Shown: positions 1-11,542, numbered from the stretch's first letter. The stretch is DNA of 64,000 nucleotides from Oegoconia quadripuncta (GCA_949316235.1 OX438741.1:40810067-40874066), one strand, 5' to 3'. Notes: generated by a model from the sequence alone, not told the origin. A program made the numbers and translations.

Positions 1-130
1 TTGCTGGAAGAAATCTCTTACAGAGATAAGCTCGCCTTTTCTGTATTGTAATTTCTGTCTTATGTTTGTTCAATGTATGTCTGTATACTTATATATGCAA
101 TAAAGTGTTAAATAAAAATAAATAAATAAA
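1..130 (+). mobile_element. 3' end of a non-LTR retrotransposon (RTE-like tail)
   Basis: The sequence GCTGGAAGAAATCTCTTACA, an AGATAAGCTCGCC block and a TGCAATAAAG signal followed by (AAAT)n form a tail that recurs here: 17210, 29330, 32940 and, more diverged, 39062. Truncated by the window edge. Confidence 0.55.
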
Positions 131-299
131 ATATAAACCTTTTTTTAAAAAAAGAGCAACTTCTCGAGTTTCTTGCTTGTTCTTCTCATGGGAAAATTGG
201 CTTTTGAACAAGCAGTAGCTTTAAAAATGTAAAATCTGACTATTATAAGTGTACCCTGTGTACCTACAGAATAAAGCATTTTTTGATTTTGATTTGACC
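131..299 (+). mobile_element. Jockey-like non-LTR retrotransposon, 3' UTR only
   Basis: AAAGAGCAACTTCTCGAG, GAACAAGCAGTAGC and TACCTACAGAATAAAGCA followed by a TTGATTTTGATTTGA tail match the 3' end of the Jockey copies at 28083, 38885 and 48335. Confidence 0.7.
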
Positions 300-557
300 A
301 GTTGACCATAAAAAAACATCGTAAACATCCCTCGAAACCGGTCCCAGTAAAACTAAAAAGTGGATAACCATTCCCTTTTATCAATCCAGTCTCTGAATCA
401 CCAGTCATCCCCCAAACTTATGGGTATGTATAACAAATCTATTACACCCCTCCCCCCACCCTCCTGTACAGTCATGCTCTAATTGTTCGGGGGCGTCAAG
501 CGCTGGACGACTGTATGCAATATATTGCCAAGTTTTAAACAAAATATTGGGTTTTTA
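300..557. other. Unassigned stretch between two mobile elements
   Basis: Contains a C-rich run near 450-470 and no coding or structural signal I can support. Confidence 0.4.
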
Positions 558-952
558 CCTATGAAATTGGAGTTTTTTTTTTCGTTAATCATATGTACCA
601 ATTCCTGCGATTTTCAAAGCCATATCCAAATTTGTTTTTTATTTGGAAAATGGAATAATATTTCAGGGTTTCACATGAAATATTTTTTAATTTCTGGGCT
701 AAATCACATAATATAAAAAATTTGAACAGAGCTCTTTTCATGTGCATCCTATAATCAATTCTTAGATTCGCTGAAACTTTTATAAAGCGGTTACTTTAAA
801 AAATTAAAGCTGCCTATACTTAACTTAATGTTATCCGATAATACACACAACGTTTAACTAAATTTGGATTTGCCGTTCCCAAAAAAAAAAAATCATTGTA
901 TGGAGAAAACAGTCTTAATGAAATTCTTCATACAAAACGCCAATTTCATAGG
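558..952. mobile_element. Mariner-type MITE (395 bp), TA target duplication
   Basis: CCTATGAAATTGG at the left and CCAATTTCATAGG at the right are perfect inverted ends, each bordered by TA (556-557 and 953-954). There is no coding content. A second copy lies at 28487-28876. Confidence 0.7.
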
Positions 953-1190
953 TAACGACCTAATATTATAAACTTACATATTTTTATGCAGTTTATTGTT
1001 AGACTGAGATACGCTTATGCGTTTATCTTTATGATTGATATCGTATCACACTTGAATTTGAAGGGAAAGAAGAGGACAGAGGTAATTCTATAAAGAAATT
1101 TACTTATTTCAGAGACAAATGTTTGCTTACACAAAATTGTACAATTAGGTAACTCGTATACTCATAAATTATTAACCTATGGTTCCTATA
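953..1190. other. Unassigned AT-rich intergenic DNA
   Basis: I see no reading frame, repeat or structural signal here. Confidence 0.4.
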
Positions 1191-1194
1191 CATA

Positions 1195-1305
1195 AATAAA
1201 TAAATATTTCGGACACGTACACCAATCATCTAGGCCCAAACTAAGCAAAGCTTGTACTAAGGATATTAGTTATACATAAATATTTTTATAAAAATCCATG
1301 ACTCG
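1195..1305 (-). mobile_element. SINE family C fragment
   Basis: TTTCGGACAC and GGCCCAAACTAAGCAAAGC match, reversed, the 3' half of the SINE at 4425-4660. Confidence 0.55.
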
Positions 1306-1394
1306 GTAAATGGAAGTGTGTGATCTCTGCCTACACCTACGGGAAACAGGCGTGACTTTACGTATGTATACCACCTCGGAAATAAAACGTGCTA

Positions 1395-1536
1395 TATATG
1401 TTTTTTACCCGACTGCTCAAGAAAGGAGGGTAACGGTTTTCGAGTTTATGTATGTAAGTATGTATGTGTTTAGCGCATCCTATACCTTAAACGGCTTGAC
1501 CGATTTCGAAGTGCATGGTGCCGTACCTAGAATTAC
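1395..1536 (+). repeat. Dispersed repeat M
   Basis: TTTTTACCCGACTGCTC, a TATGTA-rich stretch and CGATTTCGAAGTGCATG. Related reversed pieces occur at 6325-6395 and 36385-36500. Its nature is unknown to me. Confidence 0.45.
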
Positions 1537-2190
1537 ATTTTTTTTTATGGTTAACTGGATACGCGTTTGACCACAATCTCACCTGATGGGAAGTTACGCT
1601 GTGGCCGAAGATGAAGCACGCGATCTCAGTAGATGCCTATTCACCCTGCTCTTGAAGATCCCAAGGTTGTAGGATTCAGGAAAGACTGACGCCGGAAGGG
1701 AGTTCCATGCCTTGGCTGTTCGCATTATGAATGAAGAATCGAACCGCTTAGTGCGAATATTCGGTATATTAACTATATACCGGTGGAATCCCTTCCCACG
1801 TCTAGTAGTCCGAAGATGAAATGGCGATGGTGGAATAAGATTGTGTAATTCCAACGCACACTCACCTAAGTACATCCTGTAAAAGACTGAGAGACAGGCG
1901 ACCTTGCGACGGTGTTCGAGGCTCTGCAATTTAGCAGTGATCGAATGGTCACCAATGAGTCTTTTGGCACGTCGTTCCACAGAATCGAGTGCAGCCAGCT
2001 AGTACTTGGCTGAACCATCCCAAAGGTGACAGCAGTATTCCATGCACGAGCGAACCTGTGCCTGGTAAAGTACCAAAAACTGATTCGGCGTAAAATATCG
2101 CCTGACCTTGAGGAGAATGCCAAGCTTCTTAGCTGCTGTTTTAGCATTTTGTTCTATGGAGCGCCCAAAATTTAGGTTGGAGGTTAACAT
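1537..2190 (-). pseudogene. CR1/Jockey-group retrotransposon, reverse transcriptase C-terminus and 3' UTR
   Basis: Minus-strand translation gives a thumb-type region (AKKLGILLKVRRYFTP, ALYQ/VLYQAQVRSCMEYCCHLWDG), a stop, then RRAKRLIGD, SLEHRRKVACLSVFYR and TAKAWNSLPASVFPESYNLG. These are standard C-terminal motifs of insect CR1/Jockey-group reverse transcriptases. 5'-truncated and broken by a stop near 1995. A 3' piece of the same family is at 7110. Confidence 0.8.
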
Positions 2191-2194
2191 TTAA

Positions 2195-2584
2195 TTATGT
2201 TAATATAACATTGGATATAATTTACATGGTGTCCATAAATTTCAAAATATGTTGTCGGGTTTTTGGTTTCTAAATACTTAAATAGTTATGTTTAAATACG
2301 TCCTTTGAGTATCAAACCGGGTTTGGTTACTTGTATACTTGCCGCATAATCCCATCCAAAACGATAAACGGGAACATTCGAAGCTTTTTAAATCCATTTC
2401 GTCTCGTCATCCCGTTGCGGTGTGCACTGAATATAAAATGTACCTACACACACTAATGTCAAATGTTTGAATTTCGATTCGGATTTTTTTACTCGACGAA
2501 AAGCGGTTATGTTTTTCGCGCATATCTCTGTACTAGCTGATACCTGCGACTTCGTATGTGTGGTTTAGAAAAAAAATTATTAAA
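2195..2584. other. Unassigned intergenic DNA
   Basis: AT-rich; no reading frame or repeat I recognise. Confidence 0.4.
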
Positions 2585-2922
2585 CTACCTCCGTGGCTCA
2601 ACGTAAACAACATTGGATTTACGATTCGGAGGTCGCGGGTTCGATCCCCCTAGCGGTTACATATTTAGTACTCGGTTTGGTTGGTGGTAGGGCATATTAA
2701 ATGTCCGCCTGGCTAGCTACCACCATTTTATCTAAATCTGCCGCCAAGCAGCAATGTTAATAGCATTGTTGTGTTCCGGTTGTCAGAGATAAGATAGCCA
2801 GTCTCCCAAATGTGTTGGGGTTTCCGGGTCAGTACGCTTCCACCTTCGACCTCATCCTCACTTAACTTCAGGTGTGGTTGGGTCAAGTACCAACCCGTCA
2901 TGCATAAAAAAAAAAAAAAAAA
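2585..2922 (+). mobile_element. SINE family A, near full length
   Basis: tRNA-like head with box A (GTGGCTCAACG) and box B (GGTTCGATCCC), a conserved body (GGTTGGTGGTAGGGCA, GCTAGCTACCACCAT, GCCGCCAAGCAGCAATGTTA, GGGTTTCCGGGTCAGTACGC) and a poly(A) tail after CATGCAT. At least eleven copies are in this window. Confidence 0.85.
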
Positions 2923-2925
2923 GTT

Positions 2926-3456
2926 TCTGGAAATTAATATCTTAACAATGGTATCTCAATACATTTAAGAGTTTGTTATATGCAAAAAAGAATATAACCT
3001 TATTCACTAAAAATAGTGATAGGCACAATATTAATACAAGGCATAAGAACCAGTTATCTGTTTATGTTAGCCGACTGCACAAAGTTAGTAAATCCTACAA
3101 AGGGCAATGTATACGCTTTTATAAGAAGGTACTAGTAGACATTCAAAATTTTCCTTTAAATAAATTTAAAACAAACCATAAAACAGAAATTATTAGCAAA
3201 AGGCTATTATAAAATAACTGACTATTTGGATGAAAAGCAAGCATGGGCATAGCTGTCTTATTATTCATATAAGTTTTACTGTGATTGCAAATCACAAATT
3301 GTAACCCATAATCTGTTTAAAAAGAGCAACCCTTGAGTTTCTTGCCCTTCCCTGGGGAGTCAGCTTTGTGAATGAGCGGTAAAGTTAAATTTAAGAGTAA
3401 CGTTTTCAAGTGATAATTTTGTACTATGAAATAAAAATATTTTGATTTGATTTGAT
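2926..3456 (+). pseudogene. Jockey-like retrotransposon 3' fragment
   Basis: Encodes NINTRHKNQL, VSRLHKVSKS, GQCIRFYKKV and DIQNFPLNKFK, the C-terminus of the reverse-transcriptase ORF, followed by a 3' UTR (AAAAGAGCAACCCTTGAG) and a TTTGATTTGATTTGA tail. Frameshifted before the stop. Confidence 0.75.
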
Positions 3457-3539
3457 CCCATTTGGGATAAAGGCCGGTTTTGTAAACACTATGCAGCTTA
3501 CAATCAATTAGTCAATCAAATACTTTTGATAATCAAATC

Positions 3540-3900
3540 AAACGCTTTTATAATAAGGTTCCAGTGGACATTCAAAATTTACCTTTAAATAAATTCAAAA
3601 CCATCATAAAACAGACATTATTTACCAAAGGCTATTATAAAATTTCTGACTATCTGGATGTTAAGCAAGCATGGACATAGACCGCTCGGCGATATTCAGC
3701 CTAATTATACAATATAATATAATTGTAACCCAAACTTATTTAAAAGAGCAACCCTTGAGTTTCTTGCTCGTTCTTCTCTGGGGAATCTGCTTTGCGAATG
3801 AGCAATAATGTCAATAATTTTAATATTAAGATAAAAAATGTGACGTTTTCAAATGATAATCTTTATCCTACGAAATAAATATTTTTTGACTTTGACTTTA
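3540..3900 (+). mobile_element. Jockey-like retrotransposon 3' end, second tandem copy
   Basis: CGCTTTTATAATAAGGTTCC, then the same C-terminal coding tail ([17 protein letters not shown]) and 3' UTR as the neighbour at 2926-3456, ending TTTTTGACTTTGACTTT. Confidence 0.75.
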
Positions 3901-3989
3901 AATACGTTTTATTGTTTAAATAAGGAAGGTATATTTAAATATCTTATAAAAACTACAAATTAGACAGGCTTACATTGACCCATGAACTT

Positions 3990-4735
3990 TATTATCCCAT
4001 GGGTTTCTTGCGTCGCTTCTTATCTCACAGATGGATTTCCCCTTCCGAAGCGGAAGCTTGGACATACTGACTGACCGAAAAATGCTTAAGCCCTATTTTT
4101 ATTTCCAATAGATTTAAATTGACTTTCAACAAATGATATCATGTATCTTACGTTGAAATAAATGCTTGAAGTTTGTACCTTCTATAATTTTAATCCAATA
4201 TAGGTAAGAAATATATACATTTTACAAGATGTACATACCATGGTGTGTCATAATACGGTATTTCGGTTACTTAGAAACATCCTGTATTTAAATTAATCCC
4301 GTCTCATCCGAATAAAGACACAAATCCTGATTCTTCCTTCGTTACGTCGTGTTAGGGTGAGTTTACCAGTTGTCTTCAATTTATTATTATTGTAAATTTA
4401 AATATCTAATTTGGAAATTTAAATGACGACGATTGGTGTAGAGGATGGTGAGATGACTCTGTCAATGAAACCAACAGTTGCAGGCTCGAATCCCGTGAAG
4501 GGTAAATGTTTGTGTGATGAATACGAACATTTATTCCCGGGTCATGGATATTTATGTATGTTTATCCATTATCTAGTATCCATAGCACAAGCCTTGCTTA
4601 GTTTGGGACTAGATGATTGATGTAAGTGTCCGAAATATTTAAGTAGTTGGTCTGTGGGATCTCGAGTCTCACAGGAAAATTGAAAATATACCTATGATAT
4701 TATAATATGATTTAACTGTTTTTTAAGATCTTATT
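3990..4735. repeat. Dispersed repeat X carrying a SINE C (copy 1)
   Basis: Matches 34745-35640 in reverse orientation over roughly 700 bp, including SINE C at 4425-4660. A shorter third copy without the SINE is at 10405-10735. Shared blocks include CTTCCGAAGCGGAAGCTTGG and CCATGGTGTGTCATAATACGG. Confidence 0.7.
4425..4660 (+). mobile_element. SINE family C, tRNA-derived
   Basis: Box A GGTGTAGAGGATGG, box B GGCTCGAATCCCG, a body with TGTGATGAATACGAACAT, and an end CTAGTATCCATAGCACAAGC... TGTCCGAAATATTTAA. Nested within repeat X in both long copies. Confidence 0.7.
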
Positions 4736-4859
4736 CGATTTTGTTTCTTTTTTAATTAAAAAAACCTGTTAAGTGCGTGTCGTACCAAATAGTGATGGAT
4801 TCTATTGTTATCTTCTTCTTCAATTTAAGAGCTATGCTCTTGTCGGTGGAGTAATATAA

Positions 4860-5095
4860 TAATAATAACAATAATAATAATAAAAATCTTTATTTGCCAA
4901 GAAAACAGTAAAAACTAAAATATAAAATGATTTTGTAATTATGACAAAAAGCTCAGCATATGGTCGCTGGGAACCAGCGGCCGCTGATTTTCAGCCACAG
5001 CCTGCAGTTATGTACAGTCCACCACACGTTGACCAAGCAACCATTGTACCTACATTGAAAGCTTAACATATTAACAGGTCGATAGTGGGATTCCA
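4860..5095 (-). mobile_element. Probable non-LTR retrotransposon 3' end with (AAT)n tail
   Basis: (ATA)n followed by AAAATCTTTATTTGCCAAG reads, on the minus strand, as a polyadenylation-like tail. No coding motif was recognised beyond it. Confidence 0.4.
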
Positions 5096-5102
5096 ATCCA
5101 CA

Positions 5103-5305
5103 CAAACATGCCAAATAAATAAATAAATAAATATCCTTATAGACATACACACATCGCCATCTTGTTCCACAGTAAGCAACTATAAGCTTGTGTTGTGGAT
5201 ACCAGATGGTTGATATACTACATAAATACTTTTTTTTTTTGTAAATAAAACTTATTATTAATGAAAACATCCAGAACTCCGGTACACATGTCCGTATTCA
5301 TCACA
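5103..5305 (-). mobile_element. SINE family B, 3' portion
   Basis: Reverse copy: ATCCTTATAGACATACACAC, GATACCAGATGGTTGATATA, a T-run, and ACACATGTCCGTATTCATC. The tRNA-like head is missing here; a short head remnant (TAACTACTACACAAAAG) lies at about 5464-5489, so later DNA may have inserted between them. Confidence 0.7.
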
Positions 5306-5924
5306 CAACTGGGTTATAGTTTAGAGTATTGGATTGCTCATTGAGCAAAACACTGATATTCAGCTATCCTCTAAGGAGCAGAGCAATGGGGAAGCTAAAC
5401 AAGAGAAAACAACAAGTAAATAACAATTTTGGGAGTCTCCAGACATAGTAGTTAGTGTCACTAACTACTACACAAAAGAGGTCGTCAAACAAATCAAAAA
5501 CTTTAATGACACCATGCACTTCGAAATCGGCCAAGTCGTTTAGGTTACAGGATGCGTCAAAGGAACGGACATTAAATAGCAACTATAAATTTAAACATTG
5601 GAAACAGCACTCCAACTGCTTATTGCTTGCGGACAGAGACTGGACATACATAAACACATAACACCAACAAACACATAAGACCCGTGGTTTTTCGTCGGAG
5701 GTTAAAAACAATGCACAACACTACAACTCCACTCCAAGAACCAGGTCTTATGTTTCGTGATTTCCTTCTCGTTTGTATTTTCTTTAAGTGTTTCTTCCTC
5801 AATCACCATATCTCTGCTCTAATACACTATGTCCATAGCTGGGGGGCCTGGTGACCTGTAATTCTGGTTCTTCCTTTTCAGCCACCAGTCTTCCCACACA
5901 CGAGTTCTATGTATTACCTAGTCT
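5306..5924. other. Unassigned stretch, with a SINE B head remnant
   Basis: Apart from the SINE B remnant and a TCGAAATCGGCCAAGTCGTT block related to repeat M, I see nothing supportable. Confidence 0.4.
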
Positions 5925-6278
5925 TAAATTCTGTTCTGTAGAACTGCTTGAGCTAATACCCGCTGCTCAATTTAACCGATACACTTCTCGCCGAAAATTA
6001 AATTTCCATCCACATCACCTGGATGAGTGGAAGTCTACCACACGTTTCTCAAGAAACTTCTTACCACGTACGACCACCCTGTGGAACGGACTTCCGGCAG
6101 CGGTATTCCCGAACGAGTATGACATTGGAACCTTCAAGAAACGAGCCTACACCTTCCTCAAAGGCCGGCAACGCATCTGTGACCCTTTTGGTGTTGCGGG
6201 TGTCCATGGGTGGCGGTGATTGCTTTCCATCAGGTGACCCGCATGCTCGTTTGCCGCCCTCTCATATAAAAAAAAAAC
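5925..6278 (+). pseudogene. CR1-like retrotransposon, reverse transcriptase C-terminus and 3' UTR
   Basis: [70 protein letters not shown] and [17 protein letters not shown] are the conserved C-terminal block of lepidopteran CR1-like elements. The 3' UTR TTTCCATCAGGTGACCCGCA ends in poly(A). Sister copies: 36985 (+) and 27278 (-). Confidence 0.85.
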
Positions 6279-6324
6279 ACTTTGTAAAGCGTCATTTGTG
6301 GTGAGAAAACAATCAATTTTTATT

Positions 6325-6395
6325 ATTATTATTATTACATACATACACTCGAAAAACATTACCCTCCTTCCGAGCAGTCGGGTAAAAGAAACCCC
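6325..6395 (-). repeat. Dispersed repeat M fragment
   Basis: ACATACATACACTCGAAAAA and GAGCAGTCGGGTAAAAG match, reversed, the repeat at 1395. Confidence 0.4.
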
Positions 6396-6525
6396 ATATC
6401 GGTTTTAGAAACAGACCTCAATCTATTGTTTTTTTGTGTTGATGTGATTTTTTGTTAGGTTTCCAATTTCATGGCTAATTAGTTTCGTCGGGCTGAAAAC
6501 GTAAACATTAAACATGGAAATGAAT

Positions 6526-6748
6526 TGGTTGGTGGTAGGGCTTTTAAAATGTCCACCTGGCTAGCTACCACCATCTTATCTAAATCTGCCGCCAAGCAGC
6601 AATGTTCCAGTTGACAGAGATAAAATAGCCTGTCCTCCAAATATGTTGGGGTTTCCGGGTCAGTACGCTTCCACCTTCGATCTCATCTTCATTTAACATC
6701 AGGTGTGATTGAGGTCAAGTACGAACCCGTCGTGCATAAAAAAAAAAG
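6526..6748 (+). mobile_element. SINE family A, 5'-truncated
   Basis: Lacks the tRNA-like head; has the GGTTGGTGGTAGGGC to TCGTGCATAAAA portion with a poly(A) tail. Confidence 0.8.
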
Positions 6749-7109
6749 AATTCTATTTCGTATTTTCAAAAATGTATCTATTTACCAGCGTCGCCTTCAT
6801 CAAAACAAATAAATCCGAATTCATAAAACAGACGAATTCTCCCGAACGCGTCATAGTCAACAACAATCCTCCTACCCTAATATTATAATGAGATCCGGAC
6901 GTAAACATCTGTCCGCGATTGGATTAAGATATTATTCCGCTTCGAGTCCGCAACTGGAGACTCCACCCTACAGCCCGTGAATTACAATGCGGTTAGTAAT
7001 TTTGTGGTTTTATTTCTTTGTTTTCGCCGATTTTATAACAATAATGTTTCCGCGTCCTTCTGTCTGTCATCAGAGAGGGGTTATTGCTCCACGCTGATTT
7101 TAACCTCTC
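6749..7109. other. Unassigned intergenic DNA
   Basis: No feature recognised. Confidence 0.4.
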
Positions 7110-7262
7110 TTGAAAGGACCTTGGGATCTTCAAGAGCAGAGTGAATAGGCATTTACTGAGATCGCGTGCTTCCTTCATCTCCGACCACATCGTCACTTTC
7201 CATCAGGTGAGATCGTGGTCAAACGCGAATCCAGTCAATCATAAAAACAAAAAAAAAAAAAC
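7110..7262 (+). mobile_element. CR1/Jockey-group retrotransposon 3' end
   Basis: GGGATCTTCAAGAGCAGAGT and TTTACTGAGATCGCGTGCTT, then TCAGGTGAGATCGTGGTCAA and poly(A), match the minus-strand copy at 1537-2190. Confidence 0.7.
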
Positions 7263-8119
7263 AAAACCTTTACATGTTAGACCTGTACCCTGCAAAGAAC
7301 GGTCTGAAGTCTTTAAGACTAAGGCATACCTACATGATAAGTTATGAACTGGTAGTGTATGTTGTGAATAAATGAATATACCTGTTTACCCTATACTCAT
7401 TTAGTCCAGTTCGATGTGGTTGTACAGTTGGTACATTTAAGCGTAAGCATCCCTTTAAATTGTACTTATTAACTAAACAAAAAATGGCAACTTACTAGGA
7501 CAAATGATATATATATAATTTGCCTTAGTAAATATATACATATAGTATTCTGTGCATTTTAAATAACTTATTTATCCCTTTAATGAATTGTATATACTGT
7601 TATAATATATATTTATGTGTATTTTATTATTGCACTTATTTATATGGTTTGTTTATTTTAGTAAGTGTTTATCTTTGTATGTATTCCACTATACCTATGT
7701 ATTTTCTATTTATCGTCTATTGATATTTAAGTTATTCAGCTTTTACTTTGCACTATCCAACTATTTATTAAAAAGCTTCTTTATATGACCGCCTTTGTAC
7801 ACTTCATCATCTATATATCTTAAATGTTCTTTGTATTTTATTTTTGTGTGCAATAAAGAATTTAATAATAAGAATAATAACTATAGAACCGAAGATTCAT
7901 TTATTTACCACCACAAACCATAAGTGCAATAATATAATATTATATAATGAGAAAGTTATCTTATAAAGTAGTACTTATATATTCATTTGTGTGTCAATAT
8001 ATCTACAATAGATAGATATGTATTTAAATATTAGTTAAGAAAGCACTATAATTATAATAAGTAAAAAATATATAAAATACTCTTATAATAGAGATCCAAA
8101 TAAATACTTTTCTTTTCTT
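7263..8119. other. AT-rich intergenic DNA with one retrotransposon-like tail
   Basis: TGTGTGCAATAAAGAATTTA at about 7845 followed by (AAT)n resembles a non-LTR 3' end. The rest is AT-rich and unassigned. Confidence 0.35.
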
Positions 8120-8487
8120 CTAACTTATTACGATATACAAATAAAAAAATTGTCCCAAATCTTGCTGAACCGGAAGGCTGCCTAAGAGGCTAAGTGCGTT
8201 TCCTCTTTGAACAGCGAGACTTAACCGCTGACCGAAATAGAAGCCTGCCTTCCGATCATTTGAAGCTTGGATCAGACGCTCATATACCTCTCGAAAAGAC
8301 AAGCGCCTGGCTCCCACGGCCCAAGGGTTTCCACCCTAAACGGAGCAAAAATATAATCACCACTGAAACTAGCATATTTGCGCCGTTTGAGGTTTTCATC
8401 AGTTGCGGCTGCAGATCCTGCGTTATTAGACGTTACTGGAAGATGGGACGGTGCAAGCGTATCGACACAAGTTGCATCATAAACGAA
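8120..8487 (-). pseudogene. Non-LTR retrotransposon C-terminal domain (WDATC family), downstream half
   Basis: Minus-strand YDATCVDTLAPSHLP, ENLKRRKYASFSGDYIFAPF, VETLGPWEPGA and RLSLAVQRGNALSLLGSLP run to a stop after IVIS. The same domain recurs at 22827-23176 (-), 26036-26840 (+) and 43150-43490 (-). The upstream half lies at 9836-9960, separated by a MITE. The RPD...WD pattern in better copies suggests a restriction-like endonuclease; that is inference. Confidence 0.7.
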
Positions 8488-8489
8488 TA

Positions 8490-9833
8490 GTCCAGTCAAG
8501 ATATGCATATTTAGGGGTGTAACTTCCTGTAAAGGCCCTGATTTTTTGTACATAGAAAGAGTACCTATTAGTGATATTGTAAAAAATATTACAGAAATAG
8601 TTTATTCACTACCTTATAACACATAACAATGGGTATAAAAAAAATTTTACATTTTTTTAAGTACTACTTAAGTAAGGGAACTCTGACTCTTAAACTAGGA
8701 TGCCCCGTATTATAGGAGTCAGCGCCCTTCACAATTTAGGAATATAGGTTAGAAAGAAAGAAGAAAGAAAAAATTCTTTATAAAAAAAAAAAAGTTAGGT
8801 AATGCATTGAGCTGATTACAAAGTATATAAGACCTTATTGTGTCACTCTAAAAACTAAATTACAATTACATAAAAGAATAATAATAGTAGGTACTAAAAC
8901 TAGTCCTACGACAAAAGAGATCCATCTTGGGTTCAGGGGACTAACTTGTTAGGTTAGCCATCCACTAACTGTAGTGTGCTTGTGCGAGAGCGATGTGTGA
9001 TTAGAAAACCTACAATATTAAATTAAAGTTACCACTGTGCACTTCATTGCGTTCTAGAAGATGCTAAGATCTTCTAAAACTATTTTTTTATATTAAATTA
9101 TCAATAGCCACTTCATATTTTCTAAAAATACTATATTGAATCGTGATATTTGCCCTCGGTGAAATTTTTCATAATTGTAAAGTAGTTATTGCTCGATTTT
9201 TTTGAAAATAGTTACAGGGGTTCTAAGTATATTTGTGATATATGTGACACACCTCCGCGTTATGTAACTTTAGTATATAAGCAATTGCACCTCATTATCG
9301 GCCTTCATTATACGTATAGCACGAGCCGCAATTGTGTTTCCTTTATTGCGCACCTGGTAACCACATTGCATATTCAACCACGCAATTTAATTCACAATGG
9401 TAATTTTAATCATATTGTCTATGTTTTATTACTAAATATGTATATTATAACTAAAGCAAGCTAGTGATTTGTTAGATTTTTTTTATTCTCTCACTGACAG
9501 GTACTCTATAAATGTGCAAAAAATTCTTCATCAATTTAAGAGTATGCTCTTGTTGGTGGAGTAATGACCACGTCTCTCTACTTCCGTCACTTGGTCAAAG
9601 TAATTACGCCTAGGTCTTCCCCTTCCTCTCTTTTCTACAATCTTTCCCTCAATTATGTTCTTCAAAAAAATATCGTGTCGTATCAAGTGACCTATCATCT
9701 TTCCTCTTCGGTTCTCAACTGTGGCTAATAGGCATCTCTTCTCCTTTACCATCATTAACACCTCTTCATTTTAACGTGCAAAAAATTACAGCCTTTAAAA
9801 TTATAGGAAATTAAAAGTATATCCTTACTGGAC
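8490..9833. mobile_element. TA-target MITE, copy 1, with internal insertions
   Basis: Ends GTCCAGTCAAGAT and its inverse ending ACTGGAC, each bordered by TA (8488-8489 and 9834-9835). Internal sequence matches the 581-bp copy at 16239-16819. Extra DNA at about 8600-9010 and a retrotransposon piece at 9524-9775 expand it to 1,344 bp. Confidence 0.7.
9524..9775 (-). mobile_element. RTE-like non-LTR retrotransposon 3' end nested in the MITE
   Basis: Minus-strand NRRGKMIGHLIRHDIFLKNI, EGKIVEKRGRGRPRRNYFDQ and a stop. RGRGRPR near the C-terminus is typical of RTE-type elements. A second copy is at 37440-37740. Confidence 0.65.
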
Positions 9834-9835
9834 TA

Positions 9836-9960
9836 TAAAATGCGTCCCAACTTCAAGGGTAGAAGAGTCATACTATTTTGGTCTCTTCCCATCACCAAGT
9901 GCCAGACCTACTGATACCAAAATGGCCGGCGCACCAGCAGATGTGAAGGCCCGCCGGACG
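9836..9960 (-). pseudogene. WDATC-family retrotransposon domain, upstream half
   Basis: Minus-strand SMTLLPLKLGRIL reads directly into VYDATC at 8487 once the MITE is removed, matching [17 protein letters not shown] at 26470. Confidence 0.55.
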
Positions 9961-10404
9961 TATTTATTTCTTTAGTTTTTGTTAATATGTACCAAATTCT
10001 CTGTGCATTTTTGTCGCAGATTTTTTTTATTATATCCTTAGATAATTACGATATGGAAAATAAAGATAATAACAGGTTGTACTATGAAATATAACTTGAT
10101 TAGTTATTTTTATCTATCGTTAAATGGATCAAATAAAGTTCTTTTAATATTATTATTAACATGTGATTTCTAACAATAATGTACTACGGAGAAACTAAAC
10201 ACTCGCAAGCATAGCGCCATCTCTTATCGAGTAGCAGAACTAAGTGTTTTGAAATATTTTAAATTCTGTTTTTCATTAGCTTTTCACAGTGAATTTTATT
10301 TAACCGTCTTTACTATGTAAGTAATAATAATCAAACTAGTGAATACAAAGTTGACTAAAGGAGTAAGACGTCATAAAACAATTAATTCTATGTTATTTTA
10401 AATT
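9961..10404. other. Unassigned AT-rich DNA
   Basis: No feature recognised. Confidence 0.4.
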
Positions 10405-10735
10405 GCACTTCAAACTTCAAGCATTTATTAAGATACATGATATCATTTGTTGAATGTCAATTTAAATCTACTGGAAATAAAAACGGTTTATTGCATTTAT
10501 CTGTCAGTCAATATGTCCAAGCTACTACCGCTTCGGAAAGGAAAATCGTCTGTGTGATCATTGTTGTCCTATTTTTTTTAAATAAAGTATATAACTTATA
10601 CAATTTTATAATTTTGGGGAGCTGGTCGAAGTACACCAAGCTTATTTGTCATTCAGGTAGTCACTAATTTGTTTTATTTTGACATGATCTTTTAATTTTT
10701 TCTCAGTTTGATAAATGATATCCTCAGGTATAAAA
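10405..10735. repeat. Dispersed repeat X (copy 3)
   Basis: ACTACCGCTTCGGAAAGG, ACAATTTTATAATTTTGGGG and ATTCAGGTAGTCAC match 35470-35790 in the same orientation. Confidence 0.6.
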
Positions 10736-11234
10736 GGTTATAAAAGCGTATACAGTGTCCCACAAAAATGATGTATTAAGTTTGCTTAGTCTGAACATTA
10801 AACTTAGCCAATTTATTGTTATTACGATACAAATTAATAATAGGGTTTTCTAAAGAAATCTAAACTAAGCTATCGTTTTTTTTAGGCTTACTATTTCATA
10901 ATATTTAATTATATAATAAATTAATTAACTATATAAGTCGGTTCTGAATTATGTCTAGCTAAGCAAATTTTTTACCGTACTTTCCCTGGGCTAAAATATC
11001 TTTGAAATTTAACTGATTTATCTAAATAACTAAATAATCCCGAGTAATTATACCATTAATAAAATTTAGCAATAGCAATCAATAGCTATTAAGTGAAATG
11101 TAGCATCGGTGTACCTAATATAATTTGTCATAATGAAGCTTAGTTCAATTTAGCTTAAGATGATTAGTCATTGAAGAAATGTAACAAGGTTATGAGTATT
11201 TTGGGAAGGCGTAGTGATCCCGATACAAATAAGA
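10736..11234. other. Unassigned AT-rich DNA
   Basis: No feature recognised. Confidence 0.4.
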
Positions 11235-11510
11235 TTAACGACCTGTTTGCTGTAGTGGTTAGCAACTATGACCACTATACCAAAAGATTGCGGGTTCGAA
11301 TCCCGCTAGGGGCATTATGTTTGTGTGATGTGTACCCGAGTTATGGATGTTTTCATTTATAATAAGTATTTATTTACAAAAAAAAAATGTATTTGTGTAA
11401 TAATATCAACCATCTGGTATCCACAACACAAGCCTATAGTTGCTTACTGTGGAACTAGATGGCGCTGTGTGTATTATGTCTAAGGATATTTATTATTATT
11501 ATTTATTTTT
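11235..11510 (+). mobile_element. SINE family B, full length
   Basis: tRNA-like head with box A (TGTAGTGGTTAGC) and box B (GGTTCGAATCCCG), then ACCCGAGTTATGGATG, an A-run, CATCTGGTATCCACAACACA, CTAGATGGCGCTGTGTGT and an AT-rich tail. Ten or more copies are in the window. Confidence 0.85.
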
Positions 11511-11542
11511 ATTATTTAATAATAAATTACTAATATTACTGT

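Noticed and set aside
11270..11310. Functional tRNA gene calls at SINE heads
   Set aside because: Box A and box B are present, but each is followed by the same ~200-bp body and tail in many copies, so they are SINE promoters.
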